From: Lateolabrax maculatus
Lineage: Eukaryota > Chordata > Actinopteri > Acropomatiformes > Lateolabracidae
Assembly: GCA_031216445.1 (NCBI GenBank)
Contig: CM062210.1
Coordinates: 18,745,501-18,809,500, forward strand
Reading direction: 5' to 3'
Length of the DNA: 64,000 nucleotides
This document shows, piece after piece, positions 11,603-22,945 of this stretch; within the stretch, counting starts at the first letter, position 1; every line of letters starts with the position of its first letter. A program made the translations under genes and the position numbers. The notes under the pieces are model-generated. The model had not been told where the DNA came from. It did no database searches and worked only from the letters and a program-made list of their open reading frames with translations.

Positions 11603-14600
11603 TGCGCTTGCATGTCGGCAGCACTGTACTTTCCACCGAGCCCTTACTCCTCAAACCTGACAGTAGTCCCCGTCCACTATTTTCTGTTTCACACTCAGTC
11701 TTTCCCCCTTTGTTACCAAGGCAACAAAGCTCTCACCGTTTATGAAGCTGTCCCTTTAAATTAGGGAGCAGGTGTGTGTTGAGTGTTCCTTCATCCTTAA
11801 TTAAATAAAGACATGATGATATCATTGGCACGGCCTCACTGTTCTGTTGTCACCAGCTTTTTTCAAAGCCCCTTGTCACCTTATTACCACAGCTGATTTA
11901 TCTCCCCTTTGCCCAACTCTTCCCCTTCCCTCTTCTCTTACACACACTCTGCCTCCATTTTACTATCTTTTTCCTTCCACTAGTTTTTACCTTTTTCCCG
12001 GAACTTCCTCCCCCTGCTACTGTCCGTGATCCTCTTCCACTCTTCCCCTCTCGCTCTCTTCCTCCCGCTCTAATGCAGGATATTGGCTCATTACCGCTAA
12101 CAAGCCTCGTTGCCGGTTTGCCAAAAACACTCTTCTCGTCGCTTAGCCAAACCACAGAGCATCAGCCCGGCAATTACAAACTGTGTTTCAAAGTGGCTCG
12201 GCTCCATGCAGAGGGGACAGATCGTGTTTTGAAGAGGCCGGCTGGTGAATGAGCACGCCGGCAAACAGCAGTGGACATGTCGTGTATTTGCAAACTTCAA
12301 ACTTCTTTAAGCGGTTGCTTATTCCTGCTCTGTTGAGGAGAGGCAAGGCTCGGGAAAGCTGAAAAACGTACATCAGCGTATATCTTTTCAAAGTGTCTGT
12401 GCCTCCCCCCGTCCCTGTGTCTCTCCAGCAGCCTATACTGCTGAGAAATCTTGAGATCTTACATAACCAAATTCAAAGACAGAGAGAGGGAGGGAGGGAG
12501 TGGGAGAGAGACAGAGAGGGCAACACAGCGGGCAGAAAAGTGCACACAAAGGAATAACAGCAAAGAAAATGGAGATGGAGATCAGCAGTTAAAGATAAGT
12601 AGATCTGTATTAGACAGATATATGTATAATTAATTCCTAATACAATATACAGTAAGTAAAAATCTTTTTAAGCCATAAACATACAGCGCATAACATACAA
12701 TGTGTGTGTATTTTAAGTGTTTTCTTGAATTTATGCAAATCCCTTGAGACATGTCAGCCAACTGCCCATTGTGTGCACTTACCTTTGTCAAGGACCATGG
12801 AAACGATGTACACCCGCAGAATTTACCATTCAAATAAGCTCTTCTCCTCTATTCAAATAACCTCAACTGACCTCCAATTGGCACTATTCCCACCACCTGG
12901 GCCCTGCTGGAGTTCTCTCTGACACACACTCTCCTGCTTGTGTATACAACCCTTCTGCGTGAGTTTGGTTACACTGTGTGGTTTGTGCTGCTCTGGATTT
13001 GTGTTTTTGCCTGTGAACTCTGTTACCTTGCTCCTCTCTGATCTGTGAATGTTCTGTGTTGTATAACAACTCAAACCGTGAGCTGTGAGAGGTTTTGGTC
13101 AAGTGGAAACACACTCGTAAAGTCCTCTTTATCTCTATCTGACTCTCTGAGGCTCATCCTCTGGAATTTTTTAACGTACGTACCCGTCCGGGCTTAAGTG
13201 TGCATTCCTGTCTGTCTTTAAACAGGGAGAGTGCAGGAATGTCCGGCAGACTGGGACAGAGGAGGATGGGAATCTTCATCATATTAAATACCTGCAGGCT
13301 TGGATAGGAAATGAAAGGAAATGAAAGCCTTTTTTTGTTCTCTCCTTATCAATCCACCTACCACTGTTTCTATACTACCATATGAAAAACAAGATGACCA
13401 TGGAGGTCACAATATGTGTTTAACCCCATGAAATGAAAGTGTCACATTTGTCTCGAGGGGTCCTGAAGACAGGGGTTTATCCTTGGGAGTATACTGAGTC
13501 AATGTCATAAGTGCACATTTTGGCCTGATGGTGTTGCTGTGTCAGCAGGTTACCAGAAACGTCAGCCATGACTATTCACAGCATGAAATATCCACAGCAA
13601 ATTTCACGCTATCTGCTGTTCACTTAAAAAAAAAAAAAATAAAACTGGTCATGGACTAAAGTGTTGGTCAAGCTTAAGTTTTTACCTGATGGTAGCACTA
13701 GTGGAAAGGTCAGGGGGTCACAAGTGTTTAGCCTATAACAGCGGATAGCAGATTAAATTGACTGGTTTACAGATTGGCATACAGATTACGGCTACATCAT
13801 GAGAGGGGCAAAAATCAGTTAGAATCATGTTATGTAGTAAACATAATAAGCCCTTTGTATTTGAACGTGCAGTGTTTATTGTATCCTTTAGATATGGTAA
13901 TGTGTGATGTGTAATGTTCTGATTCAAGGCATAAGGTATGTACTTGATTGTGCATCTTTGCACGTCTGTGCCAATTTGGCCACTCTTAATCCATTAAGCA
14001 CTGACATCTGTCATATCAAGCATATTTGAATATTTCCTTGGCACTTTTAATTCATCCTGGCTCTTCCTTCTTCTCGATAAGTCATTAAAAAGTCAAGCGT
14101 GTCACTGACAGGGCGTTTACTTGAGCAGAAAGGGTAGTCAGATTTCTGTAAGTACCACTCACATTATTAATATACTAATCAACAGCATTGCACAGTCTAA
14201 TTCCTTATTTTACTTAAAGATTCATGCTGTGCTTGATCTGTGGTGTTTATTAGTCTGTAGATTTCTATTTTACACATGGCAATGCTGTGTAGAGAAAAGA
14301 CCATACCAGACCATAATGTGAATTTTGTGGTTTCTAGCATTTCTGTTCAACATTGTCCGTTGCCATGGCTTGCAATCTATCGCAGTTGTTTCTTCTTGAT
14401 AAATGTTCACATATGAGCTTTGAATAAATGTTGGGTGGTATATTACTGACAGCCTTTAAGCTGAAACAGACTCAGACTACATCTTGGGTCTAAAGTCTTT
14501 ACTTTCAGGGTAGTGTGTTAAATAATTTGTGCCGCAAATATGCTATGATTCTTTTTCTCCTCAATTGTCTCATTGTCTGCAAACACACTGCATACATATA

Positions 14601-17094
14601 CACATACACACTGTAAATGCGCACTACCTGCTGCTTTGACTGTAAAACATTTAAGAAAATTGCATGCAGCCCTTGTCAAATAGGTCTCTTTAATTGAAGA
14701 GGTTCTCCCAGAGTAATCAATATCAAATATCTCTCTGCTAATGAGCCCTTCCTGATGATCGAATCCACACTTTCCAAGCTGATAGAGGTGTGTTGAGCTT
14801 TAATTAACCTGACAACACACTACATCCTGTCCAAAGAAAGTTTCTAGACATTTAGTAAATAATTTATTTTGAGGTGTTCAGTATGTCCGTAGTTCAAGAG
14901 GTTCATTCTGTTTCCCGGTTTGCATTTTGTGTCTTATCAGCTTGAAGGAAATGTAATTGAAAAGTGGGTGAATCCATGTGAGCTCTACCTGGATGACCTT
15001 TGTTTTCATAGTATGTAGTGGTGGTACTTTGAAACCCTCCTGACAAGTAATCTGTAGGATCTGTGTGTCTACCAGTGTGCATGTGTAGATATTTGCGTGT
15101 GTGATACGTACATTTAAGTGTGTGGGCATCAGTGTGTTCACATGTGTGGTTTATCACTTTCAACAGGTGTGCCGGACTCCATTTGTGCAGGTTTGTGTGC
15201 CTTCTCTCCAGTCGCGACGTGCAATGTTTTAATAGCAGTGTGTGTGTGACGTGAGAAGAGTGGGGTGAACGAGACTTCCAGCCGACTATGCTGCACGTGT
15301 TTGACACCACACTCTCACACAGTATCACTGGTAGAGACAGATTGATCATTGATCCTTCACAGGTGGCTTATTGTACTGTCACATACAGTAAAGGAGCCTG
15401 ACGGCACTCACAAACCATCCTGTACATCCTGTGTATGTGTGTGTCTTCATATATTTCTACTTTATGTGGTGTTATAAACTCATCATTATAATTATTACAC
15501 CTTGATATTTTTTATATTCAACCGATACTGGATTCCTGAGCCTGGTAGCGAAATAGATATTAGAGTTTTTTACAGTTTTGTTCCACCTATTTCAAAGAGG
15601 GTAGACTAAATATAAATATTTAAAACATCTGTCAATATTATGCAACTAAATTTAATCCAACACAAAATTTGCCTAATGAAATTAAAACTATAGCCCAACT
15701 GATACTGGAATTTGTGGCCAATACCACCAATTTATTTGTTTTACATAAACGTATTTACATAAACAATGAACACTTCAAATTTGTTTTCAATTTTACATTT
15801 TACTGTCGAAAAAATAAAGTCAGGGCTCTCTGGTGGGAAAACTGTTACAGAGATGCCGTTTCTAAATGACCTCAGACATAACTTTTTGTAATGTAATGTA
15901 TCGACCAACAAATACAGCAAATATACAACACATAATGATATAGCTGTGATAGACTAAATCGGCCAGCATATCAGCCTGGTTGATATATCACTGTAGCTCT
16001 AAGACACTTGTATATCCAAAAAACATAGTAACATGTAACATGTCTTCCTAATGTTCACAGTGTATTTGGAGGAAGTAAGCTGATGTATAATGGTGTTGTG
16101 TTAGATTTTGTGTATGAAAGGGGACGGGTAGAGTCAGGGAGCTGCCGTGAACTTTGGACCGCCTGATTACTCTTCATCTCTTCATCTCTCTGGTTATTGA
16201 CGTATGTTGATCAAGCATGAGAGTTAATGTAAGACCTCAATCTGTAATCAGTCACCTGATCTCTCCTTCGCTCCATTACTTTATTCTCTCATTTATCCAT
16301 CCTGTCAATAGAAGAGGGCATGGAGAGGGTTAGGGTGGGGGTTAGGAAGAGAGTGCTCTTGGTTGGAAACAAGCTTTTTAAATTAACTTTGCACTAATAG
16401 TAAATGGTAAGGAGGGAATGTGGAGAGAATGGGAAAGGTTAGATAGAGAAAATGAGAATTATATCAGATTGATCATCTAGCCTTAAAACTAGTAGAAAAA
16501 CACAAAAATCATATTAGTATGTATCACTCCCTTTTTCAGAAACAAATACCTATTTGACATTCAGTGGTAGTAGCAGTCACCAATCACAAAAGTTATTGCT
16601 TTTATCAAAGCCTCAGCTCAACTTATCAGATTGCATTTGAAATATTGAAAAATACATCTTCCATTCCTGCTTACTCATTCGTTTCTCAGTTGCATGCACA
16701 GTAAGCTGTATAGAGTCATCATCGCCTGACCTAGACATACTGTCCTGTAGTGAATTACAGCTCCCAGAGAAGTAACCAGCTAAATTCTACTTTTCAAGTG
16801 CTTAATGGGCATAACATTTCTTATTAGTTACAACCCCAACATTTTGGACCTGTTTGTGCCAATCCGGTCATCCACCTTAAGGTTTCCAGGCCTGGATAAA
16901 CACAATAGAACAAACAGAGTACAGGGCTCCACTCACAACCAGCACACCCCATCCTTTATTCAGCGCAGGTGCCCTCCGGGATGGACAGCTCCTTTAATGG
17001 ATCCCCCTTTCAGTCTGGAGCTTTGTCAACCTCCCAGCCACCCCTGCTCCCATCACCCCCGCTTCATCAATCATCAGCGTTTCATGGGAAACTG

Positions 17095-17134
17095 GTGTGT
17101 TTGTGTGTGTGTGTGTGTATATATATATATTTAT
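17095..17134. repeat. (GT)n(AT)n compound microsatellite
   Basis: GT units with one TT interruption pass into an AT run, then TTATACATGC. Confidence 0.93.
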
Positions 17135-17492
17135 ACATGCATACACATACGCACATTTGACATATAGCATGTACTGATCAAAGCGAATACACACGCAGAA
17201 TCACACACAACGACAATCTATTACAATCCAGCCACCACTTTGCCACATACACACACACAGCTCACCAGCTGGCTATTTGTCTCTATTACAGGTGATGGAG
17301 GCTGATGAATTGCTGTATTGAATGTAGCCTAGTGTGTCTTTCCACTGCTTCTCATCCCTAATCTAGAAAAAGGTGCAGGGGTCAACTACATGTCACCCGA
17401 GTGTTTGTGTGTCTCTGTGTCTGTGTTGTATCATTTTTGAAAGATGGAGTAATGTTACATCACTCATCAGAGGACAGCTGGTGGCCAAGATC

Positions 17493-17510
17493 GGGGGGGG
17501 GGGGGGGGGG
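17493..17510. repeat. G18 homopolymer
   Basis: 18 consecutive G on the + strand; may form G-quadruplex or intermolecular structures, and is prone to sequencing error in its length. Confidence 0.9.
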
Positions 17511-19401
17511 TGCAATATCCAATATTAACAGTCTATGTGACATTCACACGCACAGACAAATACCACATGCACACAAGCGCACACGCACACCAATTAATTT
17601 TTCCATTCTGTCATCCATCTCCCTGCCCAGCCCTCTCAGAACAACACACCTGTATGGGGCCCGGAGCTGTGGTGTAGTATAGCCAGATTGATTCCTCTGT
17701 CTCTTTTTTCAAGGTGGTACTCACAGAAGGCCTGCTTGTGTGTGTGTGTGGTGTACTTACATTTTCCACTATGTATAATACTATAAAAGCATAATGAGGA
17801 AAATGTTGTTGTGCCCTGCCACCTAGTGGTTTACCAGAACTGTTTTTCAATGTACATGGCACAGAGAGATTCTGTAAGATGTCAGCCTGTAAAAAGTACT
17901 AAAAACTACAGAACAAACACATTGAAACCCTTAGGACCCTTCCTCTGATAACATCATGCTCAACTTATGTTTCATTTGGCACCATAACATGCTATACTGT
18001 AATGTACTTGTTCTTGAGTGGGTGTTATAATTATCCTGATTACTAAAACCAATAACAACAATAATTACTCAGAGCAAATAACACTTGAGTTAAAACAAGG
18101 CAAATCCTGTGAATAAAATTTGTTTACCTCCACTTAAACGGTGCATTGCTTTGCGCCTCCATGGCAATTAATACATAGGTGATTAAGGATGCCAGTGCAT
18201 TCTGAGATGCATTTCTGAACCGCATGTACAGTATTAGCTGTCTCTTTCTGCCCTCAGACAGTTGATCTCAGAAAGTTATCAAGGTAATTGGACAGCACTT
18301 CAATTACTGCTGGGAAGCTGGGATTCCCCTGCTCGAATGGTGCAAGGCGAAGTTGGTCAGGGCTTGTTGATGTCACTAATGAAACTAGAGTCATTACTCT
18401 TCTTGTCCAAGGGGAAATCCTATATATAGGATATACTATATATACTGTATAGTGCACTCAAATGATTCTACTGTACAATGTAAAATTGATCGTCACGAAC
18501 CAAGAGCTAGGAGCTATACATTGCAAAAACTGAAAGAAGGCACATTTAGATGACCATTGATTAGGATTACTAGTGATTAACAGTGATTACTATTACCATG
18601 TCCCCACAAATTGTGAGCTACACATGCAGTTATAATCGCCATATATCAATGGAGTACATCTTGGTAACTAATTTGGCCTTGTCTCATTACTGAAAATAGA
18701 CTACACCTTCAATCTCTGTGTTTACCCTAATTCGTTCACGGTGACAGAGAGCAGGGATCATGGTGAGCAGGGTTTAACTTTGACTTTGTTAGCGTCGCTG
18801 TCAACAATTTCCACGGCATCAGAAACCCATTGGAGAAATCATCAGCAGCCAATTACAGTTCTTGCGGTCCCCACATGCGATCTCTGTAGCTGCATCAGTG
18901 TGCTGTAGTTACACTTTTGAGAAGGCGCACGTGCTTGGCATTTCTACTCTAATGTTTAGAATTTACTATGTACTGCATCAGGAAGTCACTCCTGGTATGA
19001 AGTGGTAAAGATCTGTAGATGCCCATCCACTGTAATGAGGCCAATTCAACTATGTACATTATGTTTTTACTTGTGATGAATGACACTTTTAGTCAATTAT
19101 GCAAGTGTGGTTGTCAGCTTGGCCTGAGTGTTTTGGATTTAAGCAGGATTTCTTTGGCTCTGAGTATGGCCAGGAACATAACAAGCTCCGCCAGTTGGCC
19201 CGCAGCCAGTCAGCCAGCCAGCCCGTAGAATATTTAAAGCCGTCTCAGTGGATCTGTGGATATGAAAATCTGCACATTTTCCTCTTTTAGTTGTGTATTT
19301 CTTTTCTTTTTTCTGTCAAAGACTGATGGAGCGCAGGAGAGTGTGTCTGTGAATGAGACTCCCTGCCTCTTCCATTCCCCTCTATCACTTTGTCACTATA
19401 C

Positions 19402-19420
19402 GTGTGTGTGTGTGTGTGTG
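19402..19420. repeat. (GT)n microsatellite, short
   Basis: About nine GT units. Confidence 0.9.
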
Positions 19421-21354
19421 GGTCTCTGTGCGTGATACAGAACAGAGCGGCTGAGAGGAAACACAGCTCACATCCTCATCCTCTTACATCTCTCTAGCTC
19501 TGGCAGACACATGTTTCCCCTCCCTTTGTCTTGATGGACAGTAAGCGTGAACTAATGGTTTTCTGATATGATATCCCTGTCCTAATGGAAATACAGATGT
19601 GTACTGTACCAGCACTTTTGCAGAATAAATAATAATTTAAAAAAAACATCCACATTGTTTGCCAGTAGAGACAGCTGTGAGTTATGTAAGAGGCTCTCTT
19701 TGACAACAATTTGAAAACTAATAAGAGCTGGAAATATGTTGTGCTCTGCAAAGCTGCCATGCTCCCTTTTTTCAACTGTCAGTTTCAGTTCTGGAGAGAA
19801 ATGAGTTTGTAATTCATTGAGAAATAAACTTGTTTTGAATTTGCTTTGTAAAGCTTCTTAAACAACAGTGAGATACATATCTATTATATTGAGTTATTAG
19901 ATATTTCTGTTTGAAACAAACAACAGAAGAGAAGTAATCTTGTAATCGTGTTACCTGCAAGAGATGCAATTACAGTTAAAAGGAGAATCCCTTAAAACAG
20001 AATAGAAAATCTTTGATCGTTTGTAGTTCAATCAGTACAGTGAACATGATCAACTCTCCCACATGTAGAGCAGAACTATGTGATGTCCAGTCAAGTGTGT
20101 GGAGACCACTGTTGTCCACTAGGAGGAGTGGATGCATAGCTGCACAGAGAAGTCCCCATGCTCCACAGGGTATTGATATAGTGTTATATCAGAAAACCTT
20201 TTCGAAAATAGGCCTTTGTTTCCATCAGCTTTCAGGAAAAGTACATGGGGAGTCAAGATCTGATGATGGACACTGATGCGTCTGACTACCTGACTGTTCA
20301 GGTCAGGGACAAGGCTGGCATTGAACAGACATCAGTCGGTCACCAAGGGCCTCAATGCCGTGGATGAACAACCTGACAATAATTGTGTTTGCTGCTCACT
20401 GTAAAGTTTTTTGAACACTTAATATTTCCACTGTGTCTTGGATGCGGTGTTAGTGTGCATGCTGTATACTCAATACCAACTCTTCTACATCTTAATTCAT
20501 TTCACCCTTGCATGAAGACATGCATGATTCCTTCTCTATTGTGTTTTTTCCATTTAGTACTATGGCTTTCTATCTAATAGTATTTAAAGTAATTAAAGAG
20601 GAAAGATGTAAAGTCATAATGATTAATAATTTCAAAAATGATCACAAGATTATGATAAAATTAATATTACAATCTTAAACTACGTAATTTTGGCTATAGA
20701 ATGTTACACTATACTAATATGTATGCTGTAATAAAAAATTGTACACTCCTGTGTATTGCAATTTTATTCGATTTTATTTTACCTTTGGGTTAGGGTTATT
20801 TTATGTTTTATCTCTGACTTTCTAAACCCACTCCTCTGATCCCCTCACTGAAGTACAGAAGTGAGGAGCTGGATGATTGAACACTAATCTTTATTCCTTT
20901 AATCCACTTGTTCTATAGCAGAGATTATGATACTAATTTCTAATCCAGCACATCGCACGATGTTCTGTGGTTGAGAGGGAAGAGGGAGCGGAAAGACAGG
21001 TGTTGGTTCAGCCGTTTATCTTCCTCAGCTTTGAAAAGGTTAAAAAGACAGGATCGATGCTAAAACCTCCTGGACCTTCTCGGGAGTTCTCTCTTTGGAG
21101 TTGTTCAGCTTCAGAGTTGTATGTGGTCTGACATCAGGTAACTAGGGGGCAGCAAAATTCTGGTTCACTGTTCACCAATCCTTTCTCATCTCCTACTAAA
21201 CTGGAAAAAAGATGTCCCTGAACAGGTAATCCCTCCCTCCCTCTGTCCCTGCAAACGTGCCAGGCAATAATGTCCTTTACAGTCTGCTGGGGTTTCAGTC
21301 AGCTTCCTTCACACTGAGTAGCCTGTCCGACTGGACTGCTAATCCAACTAAAGA

Positions 21355-21660
21355 TAATTATTTTCCTTTCTTAATTTCTTTCTTTCTTACTGTTCCTCTT
21401 CCATTGCTCCTTTTTCCGCTTTCCATTGCTTTCATTTGCTTTCCATTGTCTTTACTTCTTACCTTATTTTTTACCTGCCTTTCTTCCTTTCGCCCATCTT
21501 TTTCTCATATCATCCTTCAGTTTCCAGTTATTTCACCTCCCCCACTTTATTTTATTTTTTTCCAGTTTTTCAGTCTTGTCCTTTACCCTTTTCTTCATCC
21601 TATCATCCCAACATTTTTTTCTTTCATCTGCCCTTCCTTCCTATTTGCCAGACTCCTAAT
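21355..21660. repeat. Pyrimidine-rich low-complexity tract
   Basis: About 300 nt of TTCC, TTTC and CTTT words. Several overlapping open frames rich in Phe, Leu and Ser arise from it and are not genes. Confidence 0.85.
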
Positions 21661-22666
21661 TTCAGTTATACCAGTTCAATCATAGCTTGTGAAGAGCCTC
21701 AGTAAATCCACACTGATTGAGTGGTTTAAATGCAGCACAACGTTGACCCAGAAAAGCCTATACCTTGTAAGGGGCAGCTGTTACATAATTCAGTCTTTTT
21801 TTTTAATCCATACGTGCTTTTGAGGATTGTGTGAACACAGGTTATCTGGCGGTAGCTGTTGGGATTAAAGATGGATCCTAATCCTTTTCAAGGAGGCCAA
21901 ATATAACCCTAAAACCACCTTTGTGATACCATATATCTAAAACACTGTAATCCGTCCTGATAGACCATACATGGCAGAGGATAAAATGTTATATTATCAT
22001 TCATCATCGGACGTGACAGCACATTCTTTACCTGTCTAACTTTGCTCACTGTGGTCGGTTGCTGGGTCTGGATGTCAGAGAAATTAAATCCACTTTTATA
22101 TTTAATGTACCTCCCCCAAATAATTAATATTAAATATTATTAAATAATAAGTCTCAGTTTCTCACTTACTCAGCTGTTACCATAAGCTAAAGCATTAGCA
22201 TCCACACTAGACAGAGCTATCTAAGATTTAGGTGCCAACCCTTTTGTTTTATATTAAGTAATGGTAAGCCTCCCCCAGAAATCTGAGTAGTCCTTTAAGG
22301 TTGAAGTTTGTTTGGTTGTGTGATCACTAGAGCAAACCTGGTCCACCATGAGCAGTTTGCACTCTGTGCTTTTTTTGGATGTGTTTTAGTGCATTGTGAT
22401 AATCTCCCAGAGCTTTTTAAATCAGCAACGCTGAATCAGATTATCAGATGGTACACGCTGAATTGGAATACATCCAGCAGGAGCATTTAGATGAAATGGC
22501 ACTTGCCCTGTTAACCTCAGAGCTCAATTCCTTCCATATGCTCTCGGAGGAAATCTTTTACAGTAGACAGAGATGGTGTGATGGGCAGCAAACGGTTCAA
22601 CAAATAGGTCTGATGTGCCTAAAATATGTAGGCTTTATCCTTGACTTTCACCACTCGAGCGGCTCA

Positions 22667-22668
<2 letters not shown>

Positions 22669-22704
<36 letters not shown>
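22669..22704. repeat. (AC)18 microsatellite
   Basis: Uninterrupted AC run immediately before the CCTAA-rich dispersed repeat. Confidence 0.97.
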
Positions 22705-22705
<1 letters not shown>

Positions 22706-22724
22706 AACATCCTTGTACTTCTGT

Positions 22725-22945
22725 ACTTATGGGACCCTCATTGACATAGTACATTCCCTAGCCCCTTAACCTAACCTTAACCATCACAACTAAATGCCTA
22801 ACCTCAACCCTTAGCCTAACTTTAACCTAAGCCTCATTCTCACCTGAACATTAAACTAAGTCTTAACCCTCAAACGGCCCTTTGAAGTTGTGAGGACTGG
22901 CCAAAATGTCCTTGCCCTGTTGGTTAAAAACTTGTTCTGGTCTTC
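22725..22945. repeat. Probable dispersed teleost repeat with degenerate CCTAA words
   Basis: It starts near GGGACCCTCATTGACATAG and continues through imperfect CCTAACCTTAACC words, a segment like AAGTCTTAACCCTCAAACGG, and GTTGTGAGGACTGGCCAAAA. I recognise this order, often beside a CA array, from many fish introns, so I treat it as an interspersed element. Its class is not known to me. The CCTAA words are irregular and are not a telomere array. Confidence 0.6.

Larger units (their letters stand above)
10491..17094. other. Intronic block, no gene
   Basis: It contains a GT array (10999-11043), a TC/AC compound array (11537-11602), a purine-rich strip at 12478-12560, and unique-looking GC-moderate segments at 11090-11270 and 12060-12300 that could be conserved non-coding DNA. 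13100-16900 is AT-rich with nothing recognisable. Confidence 0.6.
17135..22668. other. Intronic block, no gene
   Basis: It contains G18 (17493-17510), a short GT array (19402-19420), a 16-nt perfect palindrome (18417-18432) and a pyrimidine-rich stretch at 21355-21660. The remainder is AT-rich without recognisable elements. Confidence 0.6.

Noticed and set aside
21257..21685. 142-codon hydrophobic open frame resembling a membrane protein
   Set aside because: Encoded by a TTCC/TTTC tract in which several overlapping frames are open; the hydrophobicity is a composition effect.
22745..22880. Interstitial telomere array
   Set aside because: CCTAA words are irregular and spaced, without tandem TTAGGG/CCCTAA units; a dispersed repeat is the better explanation.
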